From: Actinomycetota bacterium
GTDB taxonomy: Bacteria > Actinomycetota > Actinomycetes > S36-B12
Direction: 5' to 3'
Assembly (NCBI GenBank): GCA_030645615.1
Contig: JAUSNB010000050.1
Location: 95,999 to 159,998, forward strand
Length of the DNA stretch: 64,000 nucleotides
Shown: positions 25,135 to 33,907 of the stretch, one piece after another
Numbering within the stretch: the stretch's first letter is position 1
Layout of the letters: each line of letters opens with the position of its first letter
Translations under genes and position numbers: made by a program
Notes under the pieces: model-generated
Told to the model about the DNA's origin: nothing
Seen by the model: only the letters and a program-made list of their open reading frames with translations
The model's database searches: none

Positions 25135-25644
25135 TCAGTCGGGGACTCGCACGCGATCGGCCTTGGTCTTCGCGGGCATCATGAACATGAAGGTGCGCAT
25201 GAGGAGGAGAGTCACCTTCTGCCGCCCGCTGACGTCACCGGTCTCCACCACCGTCTTCAGCGACGCGAGGATGCCCTTCCACGTCGAATCGACCTTCTCC
25301 ATCTTGGCGTCGGCCGGCCATCCGCTGTTGGTGAGCGTGACCCGTGTGCCCTCCGGGACGGGCTCAAGGGTCCACGTCACGACGGTGAGCGGATCGTCGC
25401 GCATGGTGAGGATCTGCGTGTGGCTGAAGGTCGTCGGCGGTTCGCAGGCGACCACCCGGCCGACCATGAAGATCCGGGATCCGTCCTCGGACTTGTAGTA
25501 GAGGGGGTCGCCAGGGACGAAGCTCGTCTCGAGCACCGAGTCGAGTTGGGCCCGCTGCCGAGAGCCAACCTTGGTGATCTCCGCCCAGACGCGGTCTATC
25601 GGCGCGGCAATGGTTATCGAATGCCGGATCTCCTGCTCAGCCAC
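25135..25644 (-). CDS. SRPBCC-family (START-like) protein
   Basis: 169 aa from GTG 25644, preceded by AGGAGG. It begins EIRHSITIAAPIDRVWAEIT, the usual first strand and helix of the Bet v1/AHSA1-like fold, and contains EPPTTFSHTQILTMRDDPLTVVTWTLEP. These proteins form a hydrophobic ligand cavity; the ligand is unknown. Its start overlaps the end of the ArsR gene by 8 bases, a frequent ArsR-SRPBCC pairing in actinobacteria. Confidence 0.8.
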   Translation of the reverse strand: MAEQEIRHSITIAAPIDRVWAEITKVGSRQRAQLDSVLETSFVPGDPLYYKSEDGSRIFMVGRVVACEPPTTFSHTQILTMRDDPLTVVTWTLEPVPEGTRVTLTNSGWPADAKMEKVDSTWKGILASLKTVVETGDVSGRQKVTLLLMRTFMFMMPAKTKADRVRVPD

Positions 25645-26014
25645 TGATCCTCCTGTCGTCAACGAGCCCGGGGGTCCCCGGCCCCTCCTGCAGCGCCTCG
25701 GCGCCGTCGCGCACGGCGATGAGGGCCGAGGCCCACGGCCCGCTGGCCGGGGTCACCCACCGATGGTGGATCTCCTGGATGGGAACCGCGTTCAGGAAGT
25801 TCATCCGCACCCGGCCCCTCCTCTCGCTGAGCACGAGGCCCGCGTCGCGCAGCACCGCGAGGTGCGCCATGACCACGTGCCGGTCGAGGCCCAGCGCGGC
25901 GACGACCTGCCCGGTCGTCCGCGGAGACTCGACGAGCAGGTCCAGCACCTGCCTGCGGGTGGCGTGGGCCAGGGCCCGCCACACCGCGTCCTCGCCGTCA
26001 GGTGATGAAGTCAT
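25637..26014 (-). CDS. ArsR-family regulator
   Basis: 125 aa winged-helix repressor (WRALAHATRRQVLDLLVESPRTTGQVV, LDRHVVMAHLAVLRDAGLV). It lacks a Cys metal site and belongs with the ArsR proteins that precede SRPBCC genes. Start ATG 26014 overlaps an A/T-rich TTACGTAA palindrome and has no ribosome site, suggesting a leaderless message. First gene of an ArsR-SRPBCC-DUF2306 operon. Confidence 0.85.
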   Translation of the reverse strand: MTSSPDGEDAVWRALAHATRRQVLDLLVESPRTTGQVVAALGLDRHVVMAHLAVLRDAGLVLSERRGRVRMNFLNAVPIQEIHHRWVTPASGPWASALIAVRDGAEALQEGPGTPGLVDDRRISG

Positions 26015-26045
26015 TACGTAAACTATTGACTACATATAGTCTCCT
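26012..26045. promoter_or_regulatory. A/T-rich promoter/operator of the ArsR-SRPBCC operon
   Basis: A 34-base A/T-rich island in a G/C-rich setting. It contains the palindrome TTACGTAA (26014-26021) touching the start codon, and ACTAT/ATAGT arms (26022-26026, 26036-26040). Likely site of the autoregulating ArsR protein; exact boxes are not certain. Confidence 0.4.
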
Positions 26046-26046
26046 G

Positions 26047-26847
26047 TCAACGGAGGTTGGCGCTCATCCACCGCGACCCGAACTCCACGATGTCCGCCGA
26101 CTCGATCAGCTCGGCCCGCGCACCCCCGACCGTCCCGGTCGACGCGCGCCCGGTGGCCAGGTACTCGCGCAGGATGATCGCGAAGTAGTCCTCCGCCGGC
26201 TGGCGGTCGTCGGGCACGATCCCGTTCTCGTCGTCCAGACACTCCACGACCACGATCCGCGGGCCGTCCGGCCCGTTGACCTTCCGGTGCCGGCGCACCC
26301 GGACGGTGTCGCGGACATCGGCGCAGTACTCGGCGAAGTGGAGCACGGTGACCGTGTCCGGGTTGGCACCCAGCCGCAGGACCCGGCCGCCGGCAGCGAC
26401 GAAGCGGTCGAGCGCCGAGCCCGGGCCGTAGTAGTCATCCCAGGGCAGGTCGTCGAGAAGGTGGTGGGCCAGCCGTCCACGGGCAGCGAAGCGGCCCTCG
26501 GGGTGATCGTTGACGACGGTCCCCGGCAGCGTGCGCATCACCTCCGCGAGCACGCCGACCTCAGGCAGCACGGGAGCGCTCGCGGAGTCGAAGGGCACGG
26601 CATCGGCGAGCAGGGCGGCGCGCTCCGCCTCCGGATGGCGGTTGACCCAGTCGTCGTCGTTCACCGCGCCGAGGATCATCATCAGCGTCCCTTCGGGGCC
26701 CACCGCCTGCTCCACGGCCGCGACGACGCCGGCCGCACCGCCCTCGACCGGTCCCAGCCGGCGGAGGGACGCGTGCACGAACACCACGTCACCAGCCCGA
26801 ACACCGAGCACCCGAAGCTAAGCTGCGACGTGTTCAGGCGAGAGCAT
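26047..26847 (-). pseudogene. Aminoglycoside 3-N-acetyltransferase-family gene with in-frame amber codon
   Basis: From GTG 26811 the frame encodes 254 aa of the AAC(3) family (GVRAGDVVFVHASLRRLG, GPEGTLMMILGA, HPEGRFAARG), which transfers acetyl from acetyl-CoA to an amine. Reading upstream, the same frame continues through TAG (26820-26818) to ATG 26847 and encodes MLSPEHVAA-stop-LRVLGVRAGD, exactly the N-terminal helix expected of the family. A nonsense change at codon 10 therefore splits the gene. GTG 26811 might restart translation, but no ribosome site precedes it. Antibiotic resistance should not be assumed; many homologues act on other amines. Confidence 0.7.
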
Positions 26848-26897
26848 CTCTCGATTCTGCCCGATGCAAGCCCCGGCAACCATGAAACGATGCGGCC

Positions 26898-29621
26898 GTG
26901 AACCCGGCCCGCCCGCAGGAACCGCAGCCGTGGTTCACGATGGATGTCGACGAGGTGACCCGCGTGCTCGGCACCTCGGTGGACGATGGGATCTCGAGCG
27001 CCGAAGCGGCCGGCCGCAAAGCGGAGTTCGGGAGCAATGCCCTGCCCGTGGCAGCGCGTCGCTCGGCGGCCACGATCGCCTTCGCGCAGTGGCTCAGCCC
27101 CATGAACATCATGCTCACGGGCGTGGCCGTGGTCTCCTTCCTCATCGAGCAGGTCCAGACGGGCCTGCTGGTGACCGGCCTCGTGCTGCTCAACGTGACC
27201 CTCGGGGCGCGGCAGGAGATCAAGGCCAGGGCGAGCGTGGAAGCCCTTGCCTCGATGCACCTGCCGACGGCCCGCGTGCGCCGTGGAGGAGATCTCATCG
27301 AGGTCCCGGCGCAGGACCTCGTTCCCGGCGACATCGTGCTGCTGGAGGCGGGCGACCTCGTGCCCGCCGACGGCCGCATCGCGACGAGCGCCCGGCTCGA
27401 GGCTGCCGAGAGCGCGCTCACCGGCGAGAGCGCCCCCGTCGGGAAGAGTCCGGATCCTATTCACGACGAGTCGACCGCCTTGGGTGACCGCGCGTGCATG
27501 CTCTTCCAGAACACGACAGTCACCCGCGGGACGGCTGCCCTCATCGTCACGTCCACCGGCACGGCCACCGAGATGGGCAAGATCGCCGGGATGCTGGGGG
27601 CCGTGGAGCCGGAGAAGTCCCCGCTCCAGCGCGAGATCGGGTCCCTGACGATCCGGCTCGCCGTCGTGTCTTGGGTCGCGGTCGCCATCATCGTCGCGCT
27701 CGGCCTTGCGCGCGGGCTGGACGCCGACGCGGTCCTCCTGCTCGGCATCACCACGGCGATCGCATCGATCCCGTCCGGGCTGCCGACCTTCCTCACCGGG
27801 ATGCTGTCCTTCGGGGCGCAACGGCTCGCGAAGGCCAACGCGATAGTCAAGAACCTGAACGACGTCGAGACCCTCGGCAGCACGACCGCCATCAACAGCG
27901 ACAAGACCGGCACGCTGACGATGGACATGATGACCGCGACCCGGATGTTCACCTCGGGACAGTGGTTCACGATCGAGGGCTCGGGCTACGGCAAGCGCGG
28001 AGCGATCCTGCACGTGGCCGGCCAGCAGGAGCCGGACTTCACCATGCTCGGCTACGGCCTGTCCCTCAGCGGCGACGCGACCGTCGATGACGACGGCACA
28101 GTGGTAGGGGACCCGACCGAGGCGGCCCTGGTCGTCCTCGCCGCGAAGATGGGGGTCGACGCGGGGCAGTCGCGACGCGAGTACCCCCGGCTGGGCGAGG
28201 TTCCGTTCGACTCGGCCTACAAGTTCATGGCCACGTTCCACGAGACCGCGCTGGAGGACGGCGGGCCGCTGATGCTGATGGCCCTCGTCAAGGGAGCGCC
28301 TGACGTCGTCCTGGCCCGCTGCACCCACGACTGGGCTGACGGGGCCCTCGTGCCGCTGGGCGGCCGTCGCGACGCCATCGTGGCCGCGAATCAGGAGCTT
28401 GCTGAGCAGGGCCTGCGCGTCATGTCCTTCGCCGTGCGGGTGTTCCCGATCGCCGAGCGCGACGCAGTCCTGGCGGACCCGATGGCCGCCGTGGGCGAAC
28501 TCGCGTTCGTCGCCCTCGTCGGGATCATCGACCCGCTGCGCCCCTCCGCCAAGACGGCGATCGCCACCGCGCTGCATGCAGGCATCGACGTCCGCATGAT
28601 CACCGGCGACCATGCGGTCACGGCGCGGGCGATCGCCGCTGACCTCGGCCTGGGACCGGGCGTCATCACCGGCCCGGAGCTCCAGCAGCTTCCCGACGAG
28701 GTGGTCATTGAGCGCCTGCCTGAGCTGCACGTCTTCGGCCGGGTCTCGCCCCAGGACAAGCTGCGCATGGTCGAGCTCATGCAGCGACGTGGTGACATCG
28801 TGGCGATGACCGGCGACGCAGCGAATGACGCCGCCGCACTGAAGAAGGCCGACGTCGGGGTCGCGATGGGGAGCGGCAGCGACGTCACCAAGGAGTCGGC
28901 GCGCATGATCCTCGTCGACGACAACTTCGCCACACTCGTCACGGCGATCGAGCTGGGCCGGGACATCTACGGGAAGATCAGCGCGCAGATCCGGTTCGTC
29001 CTCACCGGCCTGTTCGGCCTGCTCGGGGTGATGCTCGGGGCGAGCCTGCTCAACCTCAACGAGGGCAACGTCCTGACGCCGATCCAGCTGCTCTTCGTCT
29101 CGTTCCTCATCGGCGTGTTCCCTGCCGTCGCGCTGTCCATCGACTCTGCCGAGGACGGGCTCATGGACGCGCGTCCGCGGGACCCGAAGGTGCAGGTGCT
29201 CAACCGGAGCACGGCCCCGCTATGGATCCTCTTCGGCCTTGTGCAGGCCACGGCCAGCCTCGCGCCATTCGCCGCGCTGGACATGCTCGGCCTGCCGACC
29301 GCGCAGACCATGACTTTCGCGGTCCTGGCGCTGAGCACGATCTGGCTTGCCGCCACGCTGCGCCGGGCCAGGACCCCGGTATGGGCGGCCCCCTACTTCC
29401 CGTTCTGGCTCTGGATGGGCGTGCCGCTCGCCCTCACCCTGCTCGCGGTGGAGTCGGAGCTTCTGCAGGAAGCGCTCGTCCTCACCAGCCTGACCGGCCT
29501 GGAGTGGCTGGCCGTCCTGCTCCTGTCCTTGTCGGTGCCGGTTGTGGTCGAGGTGAGCAAGGCGCTCCAGCGCGCCCGTCAGCGCAGGAACAGCGCTTCG
29601 AGGCGGCGGGACGTGGCGTAG
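26898..29621 (+). CDS. P-type cation-transporting ATPase, unusual ion-site residues
   Basis: 907 aa membrane pump. The cytoplasmic motifs are complete: TGES in the actuator domain (about 175), phosphorylation site DKTGTLT (Asp335), KGAPD in the nucleotide domain, and the hinge TGDAANDAAALKKADVGVAMG. The membrane motif PEGLP of helix 4 reads PSGLP (Ser293), and helix 6 reads LTPIQLLFVSFLIGVFPA, lacking the Asn and Asp that coordinate Ca2+ in P2-type pumps. The general order resembles P2A pumps, yet the transported ion cannot be Ca2+ by the usual geometry. GTG start without ribosome site. Its end overlaps a convergent permease gene by 43 bases. Confidence 0.88.
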   Translation: MNPARPQEPQPWFTMDVDEVTRVLGTSVDDGISSAEAAGRKAEFGSNALPVAARRSAATIAFAQWLSPMNIMLTGVAVVSFLIEQVQTGLLVTGLVLLNVTLGARQEIKARASVEALASMHLPTARVRRGGDLIEVPAQDLVPGDIVLLEAGDLVPADGRIATSARLEAAESALTGESAPVGKSPDPIHDESTALGDRACMLFQNTTVTRGTAALIVTSTGTATEMGKIAGMLGAVEPEKSPLQREIGSLTIRLAVVSWVAVAIIVALGLARGLDADAVLLLGITTAIASIPSGLPTFLTGMLSFGAQRLAKANAIVKNLNDVETLGSTTAINSDKTGTLTMDMMTATRMFTSGQWFTIEGSGYGKRGAILHVAGQQEPDFTMLGYGLSLSGDATVDDDGTVVGDPTEAALVVLAAKMGVDAGQSRREYPRLGEVPFDSAYKFMATFHETALEDGGPLMLMALVKGAPDVVLARCTHDWADGALVPLGGRRDAIVAANQELAEQGLRVMSFAVRVFPIAERDAVLADPMAAVGELAFVALVGIIDPLRPSAKTAIATALHAGIDVRMITGDHAVTARAIAADLGLGPGVITGPELQQLPDEVVIERLPELHVFGRVSPQDKLRMVELMQRRGDIVAMTGDAANDAAALKKADVGVAMGSGSDVTKESARMILVDDNFATLVTAIELGRDIYGKISAQIRFVLTGLFGLLGVMLGASLLNLNEGNVLTPIQLLFVSFLIGVFPAVALSIDSAEDGLMDARPRDPKVQVLNRSTAPLWILFGLVQATASLAPFAALDMLGLPTAQTMTFAVLALSTIWLAATLRRARTPVWAAPYFPFWLWMGVPLALTLLAVESELLQEALVLTSLTGLEWLAVLLLSLSVPVVVEVSKALQRARQRRNSASRRRDVA

Positions 29622-30421
29622 AGCCCGAAGACCGCGATGACCAAGAAGTAGGCGACGTGGAAGAGCAGCGCGGCGTCGAAGACCCCGAACATGATCCCGC
29701 GCATCATGGCGATCGCCTGCCAGAGCGGGGTGGCCATGATGACCGTCTGCAACCACTCGGGGTATGTCGTGATCGGGAAGAACGTGCCCGAGAACAGGAA
29801 GAGCGGCAGCAGCCAGAAGTTGAGCCAGTTGAGCTGCTGGAATGAGGTCATGTACGACGTGAGGGCCATGCCGACCGAGGCGAAGGCGAACGCCACCACG
29901 ACCGCGGCCGGGATCGCCAGCAGCGCCCACCATGTGGTGATCAGCCCGAAGATCGCGACGACCACGGTGAACCCGACCGCGTAGGTGGCCCCCCGGATCA
30001 TTGCCCAGCCGATCTCGCCCAAGGCCACATCGAGCGGGCCCAGCGACGTCGCCATCATCGCCTGGTAGAGCCGCAGGTAGTGCATCTTGAAGAAGACGTT
30101 GAAGGTGGCATCCATCAAGGCGCCGTTCATCGCGCTTGCCGCGAGCAGGGCGGGAGCGAGGAAAGCCGCGTACGGGACCTCCACGCCCTGGACGGTCACC
30201 GTGCCGATCATCCCGCCGACGCCGTAGCCGAAGGCGATGAGGAAGATGACCGGCTCGACGAAGCCGGTGAGGAAGACGAGGGCGTTGCTCGTGCGCAAGG
30301 CGAGGAAGCCGCGCTGCAATACCGCGTGGGGGCGATAGGAGTAGACCCGAGCGCCGGGCCGATCAGCGCGACCTTGCGCGATGGCCGCGGCGGCCGACGT
30401 GACGACTGCGTGCGTGATCAC
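29579..30421 (-). CDS. ABC-2 type exporter permease (NodJ/DrrB-like), second subunit
   Basis: 280 aa with six hydrophobic segments. GTG 30421 overlaps the preceding permease stop as GTGA; the longer open frame is antisense to that gene. The segment FWLLPLFLFSGTFFPITTYPEWLQ is the conserved NodJ/DrrB-type region. Likely dimerises with the other permease to form the pore of an ATP-driven exporter. Confidence 0.88.
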   Translation of the reverse strand: MITHAVVTSAAAAIAQGRADRPGARVYSYRPHAVLQRGFLALRTSNALVFLTGFVEPVIFLIAFGYGVGGMIGTVTVQGVEVPYAAFLAPALLAASAMNGALMDATFNVFFKMHYLRLYQAMMATSLGPLDVALGEIGWAMIRGATYAVGFTVVVAIFGLITTWWALLAIPAAVVVAFAFASVGMALTSYMTSFQQLNWLNFWLLPLFLFSGTFFPITTYPEWLQTVIMATPLWQAIAMMRGIMFGVFDAALLFHVAYFLVIAVFGLYATSRRLEALFLR

Positions 30422-31236
30422 GAGGTCAGCCTCCGCTCGAACCGACGGCGGGCGACGACCACGCCGGCGATCCCCATGCCGAGCAGGTAGGCGATGCTCA
30501 GGGCCGCACGCCAGGCGGGCAACGGCGCCCCATAGGAGAGCCAGCGGCCGAGTTCGGTGGCGTGCCACAGTGGCGAGATCCAACCGATCCACTGCACCGC
30601 CAGCGGAAGGCTCGACAGGGGGTAGAACGTTCCGGAGAACAGGAACATCGGCATGATGACCACCCGGCCGACGAGCGACAGGAAGCCGCCGTCATCGGTC
30701 ACGTTCGCGGCCACGGCGAGCATGAAGGCCGCCCAGCAGATGCCTGCCACGGTCGAGACGACGACCAGCGGAAGGGCACTTGTCCACTCCACGGCGCCGA
30801 AGGCCCACAGGACCAGCCAGTAGACGACGGTCGTGAACAGCACGCGAACGGCGGAGGCAAGCAGGACGCCGTCCGCGATCTGCCCCCCGGTGACCGACGT
30901 CGCGCGCATCGCGAAGAACAGGCGGTTCCAGATGAATCCCGCGAGGGTCGGGAAGGTGACCTCGTCCATGCCTCCTTGGATTGCTGCCGTCGCGAGCAAC
31001 GCGGGGGCGAGGAACACGAGGTATGGCACGCCCTCGATCCCGTCGGGAGAGTTCGCGTTGACGAGAGCCCCGACGCCCAGTCCCACCGACGCCAGGTAGA
31101 GGACGGGGTTGCCCAGGCCGAAGGCGATGATGGCGCTGCGCCACTTCCACATGTTGCGCAGCCGGTACTCCGTGATGAGCACGGCTCCTCGGCGCGGCGG
31201 ACGGCGAGTGGCCGGGCGAGCGGCGGTGGTTGTCAT
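30418..31236 (-). CDS. ABC-2 type exporter permease (NodJ/DrrB-like), first subunit
   Basis: 272 aa, six membrane segments after a basic N-terminus (ARPATRRPPRRG). MPMFLFSGTFYPLSSLPLAVQWIGWISPLWH matches the conserved ABC-2 region. Start ATG 31236 lies 13 bases after the ATPase gene's stop. Paralogous to the next permease, so the exporter is probably a heterodimer. Confidence 0.88.
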   Translation of the reverse strand: MTTTAARPATRRPPRRGAVLITEYRLRNMWKWRSAIIAFGLGNPVLYLASVGLGVGALVNANSPDGIEGVPYLVFLAPALLATAAIQGGMDEVTFPTLAGFIWNRLFFAMRATSVTGGQIADGVLLASAVRVLFTTVVYWLVLWAFGAVEWTSALPLVVVSTVAGICWAAFMLAVAANVTDDGGFLSLVGRVVIMPMFLFSGTFYPLSSLPLAVQWIGWISPLWHATELGRWLSYGAPLPAWRAALSIAYLLGMGIAGVVVARRRFERRLTS

Positions 31237-31249
31237 CCCTGCTCCCGGG

Positions 31250-32167
31250 TCATTCGTCCGCCAGGCTGCGTCCGGTCAGCCGGAGGAATACGTCCTCCAG
31301 CGAGGCCCGCCGCACCAAGGACGTCACGGGCATGAAGCCGCGCGCGACGATCTCCTGAAGGTCGCGTTCCCCCTCGTCGGTGTAGACGAGGATCCGGTCG
31401 GGCAGGATCTCGCGCCGCTCGCCCACCCCGCCCAGTTGCGCTGCGACCTCGGCGTTGCGGTCCGAGCCGAACCTCACCTCGACGACCTCGCGACTGGAGT
31501 GGTCGCGGATGAGGTCGAGCGGGGCACCCTCCGCCACGACACTCCCGTGATCCATCACGACGAGCCGGTCGCACAGCTGCTCGGCCTCGTCCATGTAGTG
31601 CGTGGTGATGACGAGCGTCACGCCGGCCTCCTTGAGGCGGAACAGCCGGTCCCACAGGACGTGCCGGGCCTGCGGGTCCAGGCCGGTCGTCGGCTCGTCC
31701 AGCAGCAGGATGCTCGGGTCGTTCACGAGGCCGCGCGCGATGGTCAGCCGCCGCTTCATCCCACCGCTCAGCGCGTCCACCTTGGCCGTGCGCTTGTCCT
31801 CCAGTTGGGCGAAGGCCAGCAGTTCGTCGATCTTGGGGCGCAGGTACGAGCGAGGCAGGCCGAAGTAGCGGCCGTATGTGTAGAGGTTCTCCGCGACCGT
31901 CAGCTCGGTGTCGAGGTTGTCCTGCTGCGGGACGCTGCCGAGGTGCGCCCGGATGGTCGGCCCTTCGCGGGAGGGATCCATGCCGAGGATGGTCAGGTCA
32001 CCCGACGTGCGCTCCAGCGTCGCGCCGACCATGCGCATCGTGGTGGACTTGCCTGCCCCGTTGGGCCCGAGAATGCCGAAGGACTCGCCCCGCTCGACGT
32101 GGAAGTCGATGCCCGCCACGGCGAGGAAGTCGCCGTATGCCTTGGTGAGTCCCGCCGCCCGAATCAC
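31250..32167 (-). CDS. ABC exporter ATPase (NodI/DrrA-like)
   Basis: 305 aa. Walker A GPNGAGKST, Q-loop, signature LSGGMKRRL, Walker B ILLLDEPTTGLDP and the switch His in ITTHYMDEAEQLCDRLVVM are all present. The long C-terminal extension with LEDVFLRLTGRSL is typical of DrrA/NodI ATPases that power export of lipids, polysaccharides or drugs. Starts GTG 32167. Forms an operon with two permeases; the cargo is unknown. Confidence 0.92.
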   Translation of the reverse strand: MIRAAGLTKAYGDFLAVAGIDFHVERGESFGILGPNGAGKSTTMRMVGATLERTSGDLTILGMDPSREGPTIRAHLGSVPQQDNLDTELTVAENLYTYGRYFGLPRSYLRPKIDELLAFAQLEDKRTAKVDALSGGMKRRLTIARGLVNDPSILLLDEPTTGLDPQARHVLWDRLFRLKEAGVTLVITTHYMDEAEQLCDRLVVMDHGSVVAEGAPLDLIRDHSSREVVEVRFGSDRNAEVAAQLGGVGERREILPDRILVYTDEGERDLQEIVARGFMPVTSLVRRASLEDVFLRLTGRSLADE

Positions 32168-32206
32168 GGCTCAACCCAACCACAGGACGGTGGCGGCCCC
32201 GGGCCG

Positions 32207-32635
32207 TCAGAACTGGGTGAGCGGGGACGAGTCGGGCAGCGGAGTGTGGGACGTCGATTGGTAGAGGACGAACTTCAGGCCGTCGCTCGTCCGCTCGACG
32301 ATCCACTCCTCGCACACCATGATCTTGAGCAGCGACCCGGGCGGCTCGTTGACGGGCCGGCCCTCCCAGTAGACGTTCCCGATGGCCCGGGCACGCTCGG
32401 GGTCCGTGCGCAACTGCGTGATGTCCCACTGCGGCGGATCGACGCATCGCTCGTCCTCGAAGTCCAGGTGCAGCTCGTAGTGCTCCTGGAAGGTGTACTC
32501 GCGGCCATGCGGCACGCACAGCCGCGCGTCAGGATGCAGGAAGAACGCTCCTTGCGCGGCCGCGTCGCCGTGGCTGAACACGACGTGGTGGAAACGCTGG
32601 TTCAGCTCCACGATCTCGTCGTGGGTGATGGGCAC
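32207..32635 (-). CDS. NTF2/SnoaL-like protein
   Basis: 142 aa single cone-shaped NTF2-like domain: ITHDEIVELNQRFHHVVFSHGD at the start, then alternating strands ending VCEEWIVERTSDGLKFVLYQS. Such folds bind small molecules or catalyse isomerisations; no catalytic set can be assigned. It lies 39 bases upstream of the ABC ATPase gene and may be co-transcribed. Confidence 0.65.
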   Translation of the reverse strand: MPITHDEIVELNQRFHHVVFSHGDAAAQGAFFLHPDARLCVPHGREYTFQEHYELHLDFEDERCVDPPQWDITQLRTDPERARAIGNVYWEGRPVNEPPGSLLKIMVCEEWIVERTSDGLKFVLYQSTSHTPLPDSSPLTQF

Positions 32636-32644
32636 GGCCGGGAC

Positions 32645-33238
32645 TCAGCCCTGGTCGGGCTTCGCGGCAGCAGCCTCCGCGTCGGCTTCCTTGGCAGCGG
32701 CCTTGATGTCCGCTGCGACAGCCTTGTCCACGGCCGACTCAACCACGTTGTTCGCCCTGACCAGGGCCTTGCGGATCTCGACAACCGCGGGGTCGGACAC
32801 GAGCGCGATGATGCCCGAGTGCCCGGGCGCGATGGCGTCCTGGAGCTCGGCAGCCAGCTCACTGCGATGGTGCAGCTCGCGGGCCTTGCCGACTGCGGCA
32901 CCTCCGGCGCCGAGCACGGCAGCGCTCGCGATGATCGACGGCGGGAAGATCACGCCGAGCACGACCCCGCCGACGAGGCCCCAGCCCAGGCCACGGCGCG
33001 TGCTGTGGTCGGTGGCCTTCTGGACGTCCAGCGTGCCGTCGTCACCGCGCTTCACGACCACCACGCTCTCGATCTCGACGTGCCGGCCGTCCTCAAGGGA
33101 CTTGAGCAACTCGTACGCATCCCACGCCATCTCGGTGTCGTTGAAGTCGGCGACCAGCAACGTGTACGCACCGTCGCTGAGGGCGATGACCTCTGCCTCG
33201 ACATCGGATTCGGGCGTGCTGGCGGCGTCCTCTGACAT
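32645..33238 (-). CDS. DUF1269-family membrane-associated protein
   Basis: 197 aa, ATG behind GAGGAG. N-terminal half YTLLVADFNDTEMAWDAYELLKSL fits DUF1269, followed by a Gly-rich hydrophobic hairpin (RRGLGWGLVGGVVLGVIFPP...) and a C-terminal Ala/Lys/Glu helix. Function unknown. Divergent from the RHH regulator gene. Confidence 0.75.
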   Translation of the reverse strand: MSEDAASTPESDVEAEVIALSDGAYTLLVADFNDTEMAWDAYELLKSLEDGRHVEIESVVVVKRGDDGTLDVQKATDHSTRRGLGWGLVGGVVLGVIFPPSIIASAAVLGAGGAAVGKARELHHRSELAAELQDAIAPGHSGIIALVSDPAVVEIRKALVRANNVVESAVDKAVAADIKAAAKEADAEAAAAKPDQG

Positions 33239-33313
33239 GGCTGCTCCTCGAGATGCGTGGGAGTGGCAAACCTAGCCCGAGGCGCCTGTCATGTCATGTG
33301 GCACCACTACGGC

Positions 33314-33350
33314 TTGACGTGATGCCATCATGGTGCCATTCTGATGCCAT
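33314..33350 (+). promoter_or_regulatory. RHH-gene promoter with three 11-base-spaced repeats
   Basis: TTGACG (33314-33319) and CATTCT (33337-33342), 17 bases apart, place the transcript start at or near the ATG at 33349, i.e. a leaderless mRNA. GATGCCAT (33321-33328), GGTGCCAT (33332-33339) and GATGCCAT (33343-33350) repeat every 11 bases across the promoter, the arrangement used by ribbon-helix-helix repressors. Confidence 0.6.
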
Positions 33351-33852
33351 GGACCTGAACCCGTATATCCAGCAACTGCAGGACGACCTGGCTGTCGCCG
33401 CCCGCGCCGGGGGTGAGGAAGCGCGCGCCCTGGCTGCGCGGCTCACCGCGCCGCTCGAGGCGGCCATGCGGCTGGCCCTCCTCGACGCACTGTCGTTTGC
33501 CGCAGCGGAGATCACCCGCGACCTGGCCCCGGGTTCGGTGGAACTGCGGCTGCGCGGGCGGGATGCGGAGTTCGTCGTGACGACTGCCGACCCCGATCCC
33601 CCGCAGCGGGCGGCGGAGCCGTCGACCTGGGTGCCTGGCGACGGCGACGACGCCACCTTGACCCGGATCAACCTGCGCCTGGCCCAGGACCTGAAGGATC
33701 GCGTCGAGGAAGCAGCGCACCAGTCCGGGCTTTCGGTCAATGCTTGGCTCGTCCGAACCGCCGCCGCGGCACTCAGCGCACCCGCGGCCTGGCCACTCCC
33801 GAAGGTGCCGGGCCCGCGCGGCGGCGCTCACTTCACCGGCTGGGTTCGGTAG
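33349..33852 (+). CDS. Ribbon-helix-helix (HicB-like) DNA-binding protein
   Basis: 167 aa from ATG 33349; no ribosome site, consistent with a leaderless start. The C-terminal part TRINLRLAQDLKDRVEEAAHQSGLSVNAWLVRTAAAAL is an RHH domain as in HicB/Arc-like antitoxins; the N-terminal half resembles a small alpha/beta sensor. No toxin gene is adjacent. In many actinobacteria such a gene precedes a DUF4097 gene, as here. Probably represses its own operon through the repeats at 33321-33350. Confidence 0.8.
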   Translation: MDLNPYIQQLQDDLAVAARAGGEEARALAARLTAPLEAAMRLALLDALSFAAAEITRDLAPGSVELRLRGRDAEFVVTTADPDPPQRAAEPSTWVPGDGDDATLTRINLRLAQDLKDRVEEAAHQSGLSVNAWLVRTAAAALSAPAAWPLPKVPGPRGGAHFTGWVR

Positions 33853-33907
33853 CCCGCGACTGATCGCCCGCCCCAGAGAGCATGCGCCACCGAGACGAGG
33901 AGCAGCA

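Noticed and set aside
26682..28730. 682-codon open frame on the minus strand
   Set aside because: Antisense to the P-type ATPase; composition is that of a complementary frame of G/C-rich coding DNA, with no domains.
31109..33235. 708-codon plus-strand frame
   Set aside because: Antisense to the ABC ATPase, NTF2-like and DUF1269 genes, all of which have clear motifs.
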